The position numbers and the translations under genes are program-made. The notes below the pieces were generated by a model. That model saw only the letters and a program-made list of their open reading frames with translations. It was not told the DNA's origin and did no database searches. A stretch of 64,000 bases of DNA from Chroogloeocystis siderophila 5.2 s.c.1 (GTDB taxonomy: Bacteria; Cyanobacteriota; Cyanobacteriia; Cyanobacteriales; Chroococcidiopsidaceae), in contig NZ_MRCC01000011.1 in assembly GCF_001904655.1 (NCBI RefSeq), positions 62,001-126,000 of the forward strand, written 5' to 3'. Within the stretch, counting starts at the first letter, position 1. Every line of letters starts with the position of its first letter. Shown piece by piece: positions 8,405 to 17,655 of the stretch.

Positions 8405-9352
8405 ATGACCGAATCCGTCCTGCATCAACAAACTGTAACGGGTGGTGAGCAGTCGCAGCCAAAAGAACGAATCCGGCGGCTCGTATGGAAAATTGCGATC
8501 GCGACCTTAATTTTGATGGCAATTGGTAGTGCCACCCGCGTAATGAATGCTGGGCTTGCTTGTCCCGATTGGCCTTTGTGCTACGGCGAGCTTGTCCCGA
8601 CAAAACAAATGAATTTCCAAGTCTTTCTGGAGTGGTTTCATCGTTTGGACGCAGCCATGGTAGGTTTGGGTGCGATCGCCCTCGCGAGTTTGTCGTGGTG
8701 GAACCGCCATGCATTACCGCAGTGGCTTCCTTGGGCAGCAACATTTGCGCTTGGTTTAGTTGTCTTGCAAGGCGTTCTTGGCGGACTGACTGTCACCGAA
8801 CTATTGCGATTTGATATTGTCACAGCGCACTTAGGTACGGCACTGTTGTTTTTTGTCACGCTACTGGTGATCGGCAGCGCACTCGTTCGCTATCAAGGTA
8901 CTGGTACAGCAGGAAACTTGCCTTGGATAGGTTTGATTGCTGCAATTACCGTTTATCTACAAAGCTTGATGGGCGCATTAGTCGCATCGCGCTGGGCGCT
9001 GCATCAGTGTTTTGCGGGTAATGCCTTGTGTAGCGTCATGTATAGTCATATCGGTGGTGTTATTCCGTCCACACTAGCAATTATTGCGGTTGTCTTTTTC
9101 GCGTGGCGAACTCCGGCATTGCACCCAGCTTTACGGCAACTTGCTAATATGGCAGGTGGCTTGCTCTTTTTACAAATCTTACTCGGGATAGCGACCTTCC
9201 GCTTGCACCTGCAAGTCGAGCCACTCACAGTAGCGCACCAAGTTGTCGGTGCTGTTTTGCTGGGATCGCTCGTTGTTTTTACCGTACTGGGCTTACGCGA
9301 TCGCGCAACAAGCAGTATTGCCATACCCACGACTGAACCATCAAATTTATAA
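8405..9352 (+). CDS. ctaA: Haem A synthase
   Basis: A 315-residue eight-helix membrane enzyme that oxidises haem O to haem A. The first half shows NAGLACPDWPLC, with the conserved Cys pair C53/C59 in the extracytoplasmic loop, then EWFHRLDAAMVG, with catalytic E76 next to haem-ligand H79; H142 in DIVTAHLGTALL is the second ligand of that half. The second half repeats the four-helix plan with a Cys-containing loop (LHQCFAGNALC) and VAHQVVGAVLL. The ATG at 8405 gives a soluble 30-residue lead before helix 1. It is followed by ctaB and lies opposite coxBAC, so cofactor synthesis sits beside its client enzyme. Confidence 0.95.
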   Translation: MTESVLHQQTVTGGEQSQPKERIRRLVWKIAIATLILMAIGSATRVMNAGLACPDWPLCYGELVPTKQMNFQVFLEWFHRLDAAMVGLGAIALASLSWWNRHALPQWLPWAATFALGLVVLQGVLGGLTVTELLRFDIVTAHLGTALLFFVTLLVIGSALVRYQGTGTAGNLPWIGLIAAITVYLQSLMGALVASRWALHQCFAGNALCSVMYSHIGGVIPSTLAIIAVVFFAWRTPALHPALRQLANMAGGLLFLQILLGIATFRLHLQVEPLTVAHQVVGAVLLGSLVVFTVLGLRDRATSSIAIPTTEPSNL

Positions 9353-9437
9353 AATTGCAGCCAACAGAAGCGCAAACAGCAATTTTGTTAACAAAGGCAA
9401 TTTCTGCCTGTGCAAAATTTGCTTGCTCGTTGGCTGT
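9351..9437. other. Nested inverted repeats between ctaA and ctaB
   Basis: AAAATTGC (9351-9358) pairs with GCAATTTT (9379-9386); CAGCCAAC (about 9358-9365) pairs with GTTGGCTG (about 9430-9437); a GCAAAATTTGC palindrome lies between. These overlap and are mutually exclusive in part. They could attenuate or process the ctaA-ctaB transcript. No T-run follows, so a classical terminator is unlikely. Confidence 0.35.
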
Positions 9438-9470
9438 GTGTTGTTTCAACAGTAAGGAACTGGTGCAAAT

Positions 9471-10418
9471 ATGATTGAGACGAGTGTCTCGCGCCATCAT
9501 CAAAACTTTTTTCAAGTTATTCAAAGCTACTACCAGCTAACGAAGCCAAGAATTATTCCACTTTTACTCATTACAACGGCTGCGAGTATGTGGATTGCAT
9601 CCCAGGGAAAAGTAGACCCTGTACTGCTCGTGGCAACCTTAAGCGGTGGAACTTTCGCAGCTGGCGCAGCACAAACAATTAACTGCATCTACGATCGCGA
9701 CATTGATTATGATATGGAGCGCACTCGCCACCGTCCCCTACCATCAGGACGAGTTCAACCACGCGATGCCCTGATTTTTGCGATCGCCCTAGCAGTGATT
9801 TCTTTTACTTTACTTGCCGTATTTGCCAACTTACTCAGCGCGTTGTTAGCCATGTCGGGCATTGTCTTCTATGTCGGCATCTACACCCACTTGCTCAAAC
9901 GCCATACGACACAAAATATCGTGATTGGTGGTGCAGCAGGAGCAATTCCCGCGCTCGTCGGTTGGGCAGCAGCTACTGGTTCGCTCGGCTTACCTGCTTG
10001 GGTAATCTTTGCGATCGTGTTTTTGTGGACTCCACCACACTTTTGGGCGCTAGCACTCATGATCCGCGATGACTATGCCAAAGTTGGAGTGCCTATGTTA
10101 CCTGTAATTGCGGGCGATACAGCAACAACTCGGCAAATTTGGTTATATACGCTGATATTGATTCCTACTACGCTACTCCTTGTTTATCCGTTGCACGTAT
10201 CAGGGATTGTCTACGCCGGTATCGCGTTGGTGTTGGGGAGTATCTTTATTAAAAAAGCTTGGGCATTACTCCACGATTCGAGCAACCAACAACAAGCGCG
10301 ATCGCTGTTTCTCTACTCGATTCTTTATATGATGCTACTGTGTGCGGGTATGGTGATCGATAGTTTGCCAATTACGCATCAAGTGACGACCACTGTAATG
10401 GCTTTTAGCGGACAATAG
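9471..10418 (+). CDS. ctaB: Protoheme IX farnesyltransferase (haem O synthase)
   Basis: A 315-residue UbiA-superfamily membrane enzyme that adds a farnesyl group to haem B to make haem O, the substrate of CtaA. The first Asp-rich prenyl-diphosphate motif is [20 protein letters not shown] (71-90), with N71, D75 and D79. The second, cytoplasmic loop motif is [18 protein letters not shown]. About nine membrane helices are seen, and the N-terminal [14 protein letters not shown] is the usual family opening. It follows ctaA by 118 bp on the same strand. A compact hairpin directly after the stop may terminate the pair. Confidence 0.96.
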   Translation: MIETSVSRHHQNFFQVIQSYYQLTKPRIIPLLLITTAASMWIASQGKVDPVLLVATLSGGTFAAGAAQTINCIYDRDIDYDMERTRHRPLPSGRVQPRDALIFAIALAVISFTLLAVFANLLSALLAMSGIVFYVGIYTHLLKRHTTQNIVIGGAAGAIPALVGWAAATGSLGLPAWVIFAIVFLWTPPHFWALALMIRDDYAKVGVPMLPVIAGDTATTRQIWLYTLILIPTTLLLVYPLHVSGIVYAGIALVLGSIFIKKAWALLHDSSNQQQARSLFLYSILYMMLLCAGMVIDSLPITHQVTTTVMAFSGQ

Positions 10419-10424
10419 CTAAAT

Positions 10425-10450
10425 GGTGGGCAAAAGCCCACCTTGAATCT
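10425..10450 (+). terminator. Probable terminator after ctaB
   Basis: GGTGGGC (10425-10431), loop AAAA, GCCCACC (10436-10442), then TTGAATCTTTG. The stem is strong but the T-run is interrupted, so termination may be partial. Confidence 0.5.
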
Positions 10451-10549
10451 TTGAATTTACAACAATCGCGATCTCAACCGCAATCAGGGCTTAAAATAGA
10501 AATGAGAATTGTATAGAATTGTATCTTTTTACCAGCAGAGATATAACTT

Positions 10550-11569
10550 ATGGCTCCTGCGGTTTTAATCGAAAATTTAAAGAAACGCTACGGCTCAACC
10601 GAAGCTGTTAAAGATATCTCCTTTCAAGTTGAACCAGGAGAAATCTTTGGAATCTTAGGTCCCAATGGCGCAGGAAAAACAACAACGCTACGCGTTTTAT
10701 GTACGCTTGCGAAACCGGATGCAGGGCACATTGCTGTATCAGGAATCTCAGTTGTAGACTCTCCTAGAGAAGCTAGAAAAAAATTAGGTTATGTCGCTCA
10801 GGAAGTCGCACTAGACAAAATGCTTACCGGACGCGAATTGTTGCAACTACAAGCAGCACTGTATCATTTGCCCAAGACAGCCGCAAAAGAAAGAATTGAA
10901 ACTGTCATTAATTTACTAGGCTTAGAAGAATGGGCAGATAAGCGCACAGGAACGTATTCAGGAGGCATTCGCAAGCGTTTAGACCTGGCTGCGGGTTTAC
11001 TTCATGCACCAGATGTCCTTATTCTAGATGAGCCTACAGCAGGACTTGATATCGAAAGTCGGTTTGTCGTTTGGAATTTCTTACGCCGAATTCGCGAAGC
11101 AGGAACGACAGTATTAATTACAAGTCATTATTTGGAAGAAATTGACGCTTTAGCAGACCGCGTCGCGATTATTGATCGCGGTAAGGTGATTGCGGTAGGA
11201 ACGCCTTCAGAATTAAAAGATCGCGTCGGTGGCGATCGTATTACGCTCCGCATTCGCGAGTTTTCTCCAGAAGAAGAAGCGAGTAAAGCAAAAAACTTAC
11301 TCGAAAACTTGCCGTTTGTGCAAGAAGTGATTATCAATAGCGCCCAAGGTAATTCGCTGAATTTAGTCGTCACGCCACAAAATAATGCCTTAAGCGCCGT
11401 TCAGCAATCGCTTAACTCTGCAGGTTTACCCATTTTTGGGATTGCCCAGTCGCGCCCTAGCTTAGATGATGTGTATCTAGCTGCAACGGGAAGAACATTA
11501 ATGGATGCTGAACTTGCCGCCGTAGGAAGCCGCGATCCTAAGGCAGAACGCAAGCAGAATATGCGATGA
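10550..11569 (+). CDS. ABC-2 exporter, ATP-binding protein (DrrA-like)
   Basis: A 339-residue ATPase of the daunorubicin-resistance type. Walker A is GPNGAGKTTT (38-47), the Q-loop Q84, the ABC signature YSGGIRKRLDLA (about 136-147), Walker B VLILDEPTAGLD (156-167), and the switch His follows in ITSHYLEEID. The roughly 100-residue C-terminal extension after the ABC core is the DrrA-type regulatory domain (ends SLDDVYLAATGR). The partner permease starts 84 bp downstream. The promoter region holds a tandem 10-bp repeat (GAATTGTATA twice, 10506-10525). Substrate unknown; such pairs export drugs, lipids or glycan precursors. Confidence 0.9.
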   Translation: MAPAVLIENLKKRYGSTEAVKDISFQVEPGEIFGILGPNGAGKTTTLRVLCTLAKPDAGHIAVSGISVVDSPREARKKLGYVAQEVALDKMLTGRELLQLQAALYHLPKTAAKERIETVINLLGLEEWADKRTGTYSGGIRKRLDLAAGLLHAPDVLILDEPTAGLDIESRFVVWNFLRRIREAGTTVLITSHYLEEIDALADRVAIIDRGKVIAVGTPSELKDRVGGDRITLRIREFSPEEEASKAKNLLENLPFVQEVIINSAQGNSLNLVVTPQNNALSAVQQSLNSAGLPIFGIAQSRPSLDDVYLAATGRTLMDAELAAVGSRDPKAERKQNMR

Positions 11570-11593
11570 ATAAATAGCGATCGCGTACTTTTT

Positions 11594-11630
11594 CTCTGAC
11601 CTCCGACCGCTGATCCCCGACTCCTTCTTC
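11594..11630. repeat. CT-rich intergenic repeat, second copy
   Basis: CTCTGACCTCCGACCGCTGA and the following CCCCGACTCCTT match the block at 8181-8213 in sequence and order. Such short CT-rich runs are dispersed between cyanobacterial genes. It lies between the ABC ATPase and its permease. Confidence 0.55.
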
Positions 11631-11653
11631 ATAATCCTAAATCTAAAATTATT

Positions 11654-12547
11654 ATGAGTCGTACTGTTACACCTCCTAAATCCGAAATTGACTGGCAGCA
11701 AGTAGCATCACCGCAATTAGATACTGGTGCTACTTCGATCTTGAATGAATTAGTTCAGGAGACATTAGCGCTAACACGTAGGCTATTTATTCAGTTACAA
11801 CGACGTCCCTCAACGTTAGTTGCTGGTATTATTCAGCCTGTTATGTGGCTTATTTTATTTGGCGCACTGTTTCAAAACGCACCGCCAGGATTGTTTGGCA
11901 ATAGTCAAAGTTATGCGCAGTTTCTCGGTGCTGGCGTGATTGTTTTTACTGCCTTCGGGGGTGCGCTGAATGCCGGATTACCTGTAATGTTTGACCGCGA
12001 GTTTGGCTTTCTCAATCGCCTACTCGTCGCACCGCTAGCGTCTCGGTTCTCGATTGTTTTAGCTTCAGCAATCTTTATTATTACTCAAAGTTTACTGCAA
12101 GCTGCTGTTATTGTTGCCGCAGCAGCGTTTCTAGGGGCTGGGCTACCCGATGTCACAGGATTGGGTGTGATTACCTTAGTTGTCTTTTTACTTGCTTTAG
12201 GCGTCACTGCATTAAGCTTAGGCTTAGCGTTTGCATTACCTGGTCATATTGAATTAATTGCTGTTATTTTCGTAACAAACTTGCCTTTACTTTTTGCAAG
12301 TACGGCGTTAGCTCCCCTGTCTTTTATGCCTAAGTGGTTGCAAGTTGTGGCGTCACTAAATCCTCTAAGTTATGCGATCGAGCCGATTCGCTATCTCTAT
12401 ACTCACAGCGATTGGAACTTGAGTAGTATAGTCATGCAAGCACCTTGGGGAACAATTACTTTTGGTGGAGCGTTGCTAGTATTACTTGGCTTTAGCCTTG
12501 TTGCCTTACTTAGCATTCAACCACTATTACGTAAGTCACTTACGTAA
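11654..12547 (+). CDS. ABC-2 type exporter, permease
   Basis: A 297-residue membrane protein with six predicted helices and a soluble 50-residue N-terminus. The helix-1 region (PSTLVAGIIQPVMWLILFGALF) and the late motif FMPKWLQVVASLNPLSYAIEPIRYLY are typical of ABC2_membrane family permeases. It partners the ATPase encoded just upstream to form a heterotetrameric exporter in the plasma membrane. The next gene starts 38 bp downstream and may be cotranscribed. Substrate not predictable. Confidence 0.9.
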   Translation: MSRTVTPPKSEIDWQQVASPQLDTGATSILNELVQETLALTRRLFIQLQRRPSTLVAGIIQPVMWLILFGALFQNAPPGLFGNSQSYAQFLGAGVIVFTAFGGALNAGLPVMFDREFGFLNRLLVAPLASRFSIVLASAIFIITQSLLQAAVIVAAAAFLGAGLPDVTGLGVITLVVFLLALGVTALSLGLAFALPGHIELIAVIFVTNLPLLFASTALAPLSFMPKWLQVVASLNPLSYAIEPIRYLYTHSDWNLSSIVMQAPWGTITFGGALLVLLGFSLVALLSIQPLLRKSLT

Positions 12548-12585
12548 GATATAAGCATCAAAACTATGTTTACCCGATCAACATT

Positions 12586-12972
12586 ATGGAACTACCCCGC
12601 ATCTTGCTTACTCAAATCCTTTTAGGTACACTCGCTGGAGTTGGTCTAGCATCTTTGCTTCTACCCAAACCAAGCTTGGCTCAAGCCACAAATAGTGCAG
12701 ATCCTCAAGAGATTTTTAGAAGAGAACGCAATAACGATCCCTTCTCCAGCCAAAACACGAATGACTCTTTTGGGATGTTTGACTTAATTCACCGCGCTCA
12801 AATGGGAACGATGCGCGATCCTTACGAATACGCGAATGAACAAAATCAGAATATCAATTCAGCAGCAGAGGCGTTTCGCGCGCGACAAAGACAATTAATG
12901 CAACAATCTCGTCAGCAGCAAGCTACTCCCCCTAACTCTGCTCCATCACCCACAATTCGTTTGGATAATTAA
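12586..12972 (+). CDS. Small secreted protein, unknown function
   Basis: A 128-residue protein with a clean Sec signal peptide: LLTQILLGTLAGVGLASLLL followed by PKPSLAQA, cleavage expected near residue 34. The mature part is polar, Asn/Gln-rich, with an FRRERNNDPFSSQ segment and a C-terminal QRQLMQQSRQQQ stretch, probably extended or helical. No cysteines. It is 38 bp after the ABC permease and ends at a strong terminator, so it likely belongs to the exporter operon. I do not recognise a family. A periplasmic accessory role is inference only. Confidence 0.7.
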   Translation: MELPRILLTQILLGTLAGVGLASLLLPKPSLAQATNSADPQEIFRRERNNDPFSSQNTNDSFGMFDLIHRAQMGTMRDPYEYANEQNQNINSAAEAFRARQRQLMQQSRQQQATPPNSAPSPTIRLDN

Positions 12973-13028
12973 GTTTATAAGCTTGGCAAAGTAAATTTTC
13001 CAAAACTTTATAGTGTTCCTGCAGAATA

Positions 13029-13065
13029 GCCACAAAGCATATTATTCTTTGTGGCTTAATTTTTT
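13029..13065 (+). terminator. Rho-independent terminator
   Basis: GCCACAAAG (13029-13037) pairs perfectly with CTTTGTGGC (13047-13055), followed by TTAATTTTTT. It ends the plus-strand ABC exporter unit; on the minus strand no T-run follows. Confidence 0.85.
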
Positions 13066-13501
13066 ACAGTCCTAGTGCTGCTAACACGTCACTAGCGTGA
13101 GTTGACGTATTTACTGCACTATCTATATGAATGATCTTGCCATTCGGATCGATGACGTAAGTTACGCGCTTAGCATAGCCGCCACCATCTACATCGTAAG
13201 CTTTGATAATTGAGCCATCCGTATCAGCTAGCAGCGGAAAATTCAAATTGTACTTCTGCGTAAACTGTTGGTGTGAAGCTTCGTCGTCTTTACTTACACC
13301 CAAAACAACAATATCTTTGCTTTGATATTCGGTTCGAGCATCGCGAAAGCTACAAGCTTGCTTAGTGCAACCAGGGGTGTCGTCTTTTGGATAGAAGTAC
13401 AAAACTACTGTTTTCCCAGCAAAGTCAGATAGTGAGACAGTATTGCCATTTGTATCTTTGGCAGTAAAGCTAGGAGCATCAGTACCAACGGCTAGAGTCA
13501 T
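13064..13501 (-). CDS. Peroxiredoxin Q / BCP-type thiol peroxidase
   Basis: A 145-residue thioredoxin-fold enzyme that reduces H2O2 and organic peroxides with thioredoxin. The active site DDTPGCTKQACSFRD has peroxidatic C45 and resolving C50 (C-x4-C), the atypical 2-Cys arrangement of the BCP/PrxQ group. The motif FYPKDDTPGCT and the later KRVTYVIDPNGKI match the family over its whole length. No targeting peptide, so cytoplasmic. It stands alone, convergent with the exporter operon, with its stop codon inside the T-run of that operon's terminator. Confidence 0.95.
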   Translation of the reverse strand: MTLAVGTDAPSFTAKDTNGNTVSLSDFAGKTVVLYFYPKDDTPGCTKQACSFRDARTEYQSKDIVVLGVSKDDEASHQQFTQKYNLNFPLLADTDGSIIKAYDVDGGGYAKRVTYVIDPNGKIIHIDSAVNTSTHASDVLAALGL

Positions 13502-13967
13502 ATTAATATCTCGCTAAGATTTAATTGTTGAGCTAATTACTAAGGTTATTCTACCGTTTTCGTCTATTTAAAGCTTTCCGGCAATTGATTATAGATTTCC
13601 GCATCCTCGTTTCAAGGTGTGAGAGGGTAAGCTATGCCTTATCTGTCTACATGAGGCGGGCTTAGTGCGTTTATCTATGAATTGATCAATAGTCAATTGG
13701 CTACATGTTGTTAGCTAAAATACATTTTTAAAAAAGCTCTACCAATTGTTAAGGTGTGATAAACAACACTAGTAAAAACTCACAACACTGTAAATTAACC
13801 GTGAAAATGCGGAGGTGAATCTAGACGAAGGAATTTCTGATAGTTAAGTTGGTAACTAATTAACGGGTGAAATTACGCAACTTAAGTATAGTTTGGTTTT
13901 GGTTTTAACAAACACCTACTATAGGCAGAGTTTCACCTAGTAAATCTAGGTTCAGGTTTTCCTAAGA
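13502..13967. promoter_or_regulatory. 466-bp region before the glycan cluster
   Basis: No gene seen. AT-rich, with a small hairpin ACCTAG-taaat-CTAGGT at 13935-13951 about 20 bp before the first glycosyltransferase. It should contain the promoters of peroxiredoxin Q (minus) and of the glycan cluster (plus). No JUMPStart-like element was recognised. Confidence 0.45.
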
Positions 13968-14990
13968 ATGCCTTCCTCTAATAAACAACTCTCCGTTTCT
14001 GTAATCGTTCCAGTCCACAATGGGGGTGAGAGTTTCCGCCGTTGCTTGTCTAGCATCATGGCTGCTGTTCCTCCTCCGCATGAAGTTATTGTTGTAGCTG
14101 ATGGAGATACCGATGGCTCTTGGTCTATAGCACAAGAATATTCCGTAAAAGTACTGAAACTTCCTGTATGTAGTGGACCCGCAAAAGCACGTAATTTAGG
14201 TGCGCAGGCTGCTACGGGTGATATACTTTTCTTCGTAGATGCCGATGTCACAATTTATCCTGATACGATTCGCCAAGTTGCGATCGCATTTAGTTGCGAA
14301 CCAGAATTAGCAGCATTGATTGGTTCTTATGATGATGCGCCTGGTGCTAAAAATTTTCTGTCGCAGTACAAAAATCTCTTGCATCACTACGTTCATCAAA
14401 CAGCGTGTGAGGATGCGTCTACTTTCTGGGGGGCTTGTGGTGCGATTCGTCGTGAAGTTTTTTTCGCAGTAGGTGGTTTTGATAATCGTTACCGACGTCC
14501 CACTATTGAAGACATCGAATTAGGCTATCGATTAAAGCAAGCTGGTTACACAATTAAACTTTGCAAATCGCTGCAAGTTAAACACTTAAAACGCTGGGGA
14601 GTTATATCCTTACTGCGCGCAGACTTTTTCTATCGTGCGCTGCCTTGGACTGAGTTAATTTTACGCGATCGCCAACCACTCAATGATTTAAACTTACAAC
14701 TTTCTAGCCGTCTGAGTGTTGTTTTAACCTTTGCATTGCTGGGTGCAGTCATTGGTAGTGCGTGGTGGACAAATTTGCTGGGCGTTGTTGTGTTATTAAG
14801 CGGATTGCTACTTTTCCTCAATGCTCCAGTTTACCAATTTTTTGTACGCCAGCGCGGTTGGTGGTTTGCGCTGCGGGTGATTCCTTGGCACTGGCTTTAC
14901 TACTTCTACTGCGGTTTAGCCTACGCGATTGGGACAGGTCGTCATTATTGGCGTCAAAACAAGCGATTCGCTTTTAGCCAAACTTCATAG
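13968..14990 (+). CDS. Family 2 glycosyltransferase, membrane-anchored
   Basis: A 340-residue inverting GT-A enzyme. The nucleotide-binding start is SVIVPVHNGG (11-20), the metal-binding DxD is DADV (91-94), and the catalytic Asp region is RRPTIEDIELGYRLKQAG (ED before helix). Two or three membrane segments occupy the C-terminal third (about residues 240-320), placing it at the membrane where it likely acts on a lipid-linked glycan. First gene of a plus-strand glycan cluster (13.97-22.62 kb). The sugar donor cannot be inferred. Confidence 0.88.
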   Translation: MPSSNKQLSVSVIVPVHNGGESFRRCLSSIMAAVPPPHEVIVVADGDTDGSWSIAQEYSVKVLKLPVCSGPAKARNLGAQAATGDILFFVDADVTIYPDTIRQVAIAFSCEPELAALIGSYDDAPGAKNFLSQYKNLLHHYVHQTACEDASTFWGACGAIRREVFFAVGGFDNRYRRPTIEDIELGYRLKQAGYTIKLCKSLQVKHLKRWGVISLLRADFFYRALPWTELILRDRQPLNDLNLQLSSRLSVVLTFALLGAVIGSAWWTNLLGVVVLLSGLLLFLNAPVYQFFVRQRGWWFALRVIPWHWLYYFYCGLAYAIGTGRHYWRQNKRFAFSQTS

Positions 14991-15092
14991 TTGGTATTTG
15001 CAACCTAGCTTTTGTGTTAGTGGCGCTCGCTATGAATGCGCTTATTAAAAAGTTTATCTGACTGAAATAATTTTTCCTACGGAGTTATATTT

Positions 15093-16529
15093 ATGCATCA
15101 TCCTGTAGTCATTATCGGTGCAGGTCCAGCTGGTCTTACGGCTGCATATGAACTTGTTAAAAATGGTATCAAGCCGATCATATTTGAAAAAGGCGACAAA
15201 GTTGGTGGAATCTCGCGCACAGAAACTTATAAAGGCTACCACTTTGATATTGGCGGACACCGCTTTTTTACCAAAGTAGAAGAAGTACAACAATTGTGGC
15301 TCGAAGTTCTTGGTAATGAGTTTATCAAAGTTCCTAGACTGTCACGAATCTACTACCGAGGTAAGTATTATAACTATCCGTTAAGCTTGTTCAACACATT
15401 ATCTAACTTAGGTGTTTTTGAAAGCTTTCTCATTTTGCTTAGCTATCTTCAAGCAAAATTGCAACCTAATCCCGTTGAAGAAAATCTAGAACAGTGGGTA
15501 ATTAACCGCTTTGGCAAACGACTTTATAAAACATTTTTTAAAACTTACACTGAAAAAGTTTGGGGAATTCCTTGTAATGAAATTCAAGCTGAATGGGCAG
15601 CACAGCGAATTAAAGGATTATCACTTAAGAAAGCAATTACAAATGCTTTATTTGGAACTAATAATACTAAAACTTTAATTAAAGAATTTGACTACCCTGT
15701 TCTTGGTCCAGGAATGATGTGGCAGAAATTTCAAGCAGCAGTAGAGAGTAAAGGTGGTCAAGTTGATCTTAACAGTGGTGTTGTCCGTTTAGAGCATAAC
15801 AGTAAGCGTATTGAGCGCGTAATTGTGAAACAAGATGGCAAACTTGTGAGTATTGCTGGAGATCATTTTATTTCTAGTATGCCGATCACAACTTTGATTC
15901 AATGCCTCGATCCGTTACCACCTGATACGGTATTGCAAGCTGCGCGAAAACTTAATTATCGAGATTTCTTGATTGTCGCACTTGTTGTCAATCGCGAACA
16001 TTTATTTCCAGATAACTGGATTTATATTCATAGTCCAGAAGTTAAAGTAGGACGCATTCAAAACTTCAAAAACTGGAGTGCAGCAATGGTTCCTGATCCC
16101 TCTAAAACTTGTTTAGGAATGGAATACTTCTGTACAAAAGGTGATGGAGTTTGGACAATGTCTGACACTGAATTACTTGATTTAGCAACAATTGAACTTG
16201 CTAAGTTAGGTTTAGCAAATGCGGCTGATGTAGAAGATGGAGTCATTATTCGTCAACCTAAAGCATACCCTGTTTATGACCACGAATATCGCCGTCATCT
16301 CAAAGTGATTCAAGACTATTTAGCAACATTTGAGAACCTGCAAACAACAGGTCGTAACGGAATGCATCGCTATAACAATCAAGATCATTCGATGCTTACA
16401 GGATGGTTAGCTGCTAAAAATATTTTGGGTGAGAATCACGATTTATGGGAAGTAAACACCGAACGTTCGTATTACGAAGAATTTACCACAAAGCCAGCGC
16501 AGCAAGAGAAAGTATTGGCAAAGGTGTAA
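15093..16529 (+). CDS. FAD-dependent oxidoreductase, UDP-galactopyranose mutase-like
   Basis: A 478-residue flavoprotein. The N-terminus holds the FAD Rossmann motif [19 protein letters not shown] (GxGxxG at 9-14) and continues [13 protein letters not shown], with the GG doublet of the amine oxidase/UGM/protoporphyrinogen oxidase group. The stretch [14 protein letters not shown] and the C-terminal [22 protein letters not shown] are typical of the NAD(P)/FAD proteins that sit in polysaccharide clusters. Annotation by name as protoporphyrinogen oxidase is common but unlikely here, as the neighbours are glycosyltransferases. A sugar-nucleotide isomerase or redox role is inferred from context. 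Confidence 0.78.
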   Translation: MHHPVVIIGAGPAGLTAAYELVKNGIKPIIFEKGDKVGGISRTETYKGYHFDIGGHRFFTKVEEVQQLWLEVLGNEFIKVPRLSRIYYRGKYYNYPLSLFNTLSNLGVFESFLILLSYLQAKLQPNPVEENLEQWVINRFGKRLYKTFFKTYTEKVWGIPCNEIQAEWAAQRIKGLSLKKAITNALFGTNNTKTLIKEFDYPVLGPGMMWQKFQAAVESKGGQVDLNSGVVRLEHNSKRIERVIVKQDGKLVSIAGDHFISSMPITTLIQCLDPLPPDTVLQAARKLNYRDFLIVALVVNREHLFPDNWIYIHSPEVKVGRIQNFKNWSAAMVPDPSKTCLGMEYFCTKGDGVWTMSDTELLDLATIELAKLGLANAADVEDGVIIRQPKAYPVYDHEYRRHLKVIQDYLATFENLQTTGRNGMHRYNNQDHSMLTGWLAAKNILGENHDLWEVNTERSYYEEFTTKPAQQEKVLAKV

Positions 16530-16665
16530 ATCAAAATCGTGAGATTTGCCTCCTAAATTCCCACAATTGGAGGAGTTCACCTTTAGAATCTCTAGAATTG
16601 GAAGCTATCTTTCACTGTGGGATTCTCTAACCTTAATAAGCATTTTAGCTTCATTGTATTAGCTT

Positions 16666-17643
16666 ATGACTTTACCTTGCTTTTCCATTATTATTGAGAC
16701 GGAAAATTTATCGAGTGCGGAATTAGAAGGACTGTCACGCTGTTTGGATACGCTAGCGAATCAAGACGTATCTCCGACAACGGCTAACGAAGTTCTGATC
16801 GTTGAAAGTGGTGATGTTCCTGTAGATGTGATTGAGCGGTTGCGTCGAGATTATCCTTGGTTGACTTTTCGCCGCGCCGAACCAGGAATTGATTATTATG
16901 CAGCAAAAATGCAAGGCGTGGGTTTCACGACTGGAGACGTTATTGTCTTTTGCGATTCGGACTGCACTTATCGATCTGATTGGTTGCGCAATTTATTGAC
17001 TCCGTTTGCTGAGAATCAAGATATTCAAGTTGTAGCTGGAGAAACAACAACACCCATTTTAAATCCATACGAATTGGCGATCGCCTTAACGTATATTTTT
17101 CCTCGTTTCTCGCACTTGTCATTTTTGCAACCGTCTTCGAATTACTTTTGTAACAATGTTGCTTTTCGGCGTGATTTTCTGCTGAAATATCCGATTCCTA
17201 CGCAGCTACCAATCTATCGCGGGAACTGCGTTGTCCACGCGCGATCGCTCAAAACACAAGGTTATACAATTTGGAAGCAGCCACAATCACAAGCAACTCA
17301 TGCTGTACCTAACGGCTTGTCACACTTTTTCTGGCGTTTCTTGCTCCTAGGCTACGATGCGATCGCTGTGTGTCGGTTGTCATACGATGCTCATCAATCA
17401 CAGCTAATACAAGATTTACGGGCTTGTTTGCGCTTGAGTTGGAATAAAGCAACTGAGTTTGCAAGTCGCGTTTACACTGTTTTTGCCGAAGACTGGCGGC
17501 GAATAGTTTATCTACCGTTAGCTCTACCAATTGCTTTAGCAGCCTTAGTGCTTTATTTTACAGGTTTGATTTTGGGTTGGGTTAAACCTAATGCTTTCCT
17601 GAATGCTGGCGACAAAGTGGAAGTGAGTTGGGAACAGTCTTAA
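16666..17643 (+). CDS. Family 2 glycosyltransferase
   Basis: A 325-residue GT2 enzyme. The N-terminal strand CFSIIIETENLS is followed by a DxD-like motif FCDSDCTYRSDWL (about residues 103-115) and a conserved FCNNVAFRRDFL acceptor-site segment. The C-terminus has one or two membrane helices (about 280-310, LPLALPIALAALVLYFTGLILGW). The ATG at 16666 gives the expected GT-A start. It lies 12 bp ahead of the flippase gene, so the two are cotranscribed. Donor and acceptor unknown. Confidence 0.85.
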   Translation: MTLPCFSIIIETENLSSAELEGLSRCLDTLANQDVSPTTANEVLIVESGDVPVDVIERLRRDYPWLTFRRAEPGIDYYAAKMQGVGFTTGDVIVFCDSDCTYRSDWLRNLLTPFAENQDIQVVAGETTTPILNPYELAIALTYIFPRFSHLSFLQPSSNYFCNNVAFRRDFLLKYPIPTQLPIYRGNCVVHARSLKTQGYTIWKQPQSQATHAVPNGLSHFFWRFLLLGYDAIAVCRLSYDAHQSQLIQDLRACLRLSWNKATEFASRVYTVFAEDWRRIVYLPLALPIALAALVLYFTGLILGWVKPNAFLNAGDKVEVSWEQS

Positions 17644-17655
17644 GTCTGGATTTTT

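Noticed and set aside
15093-16529. Protoporphyrinogen oxidase of haem synthesis
   Set aside because: The fold matches the broader FAD amine-oxidase group, but gene context is glycan synthesis, so UGM-like is the safer call.
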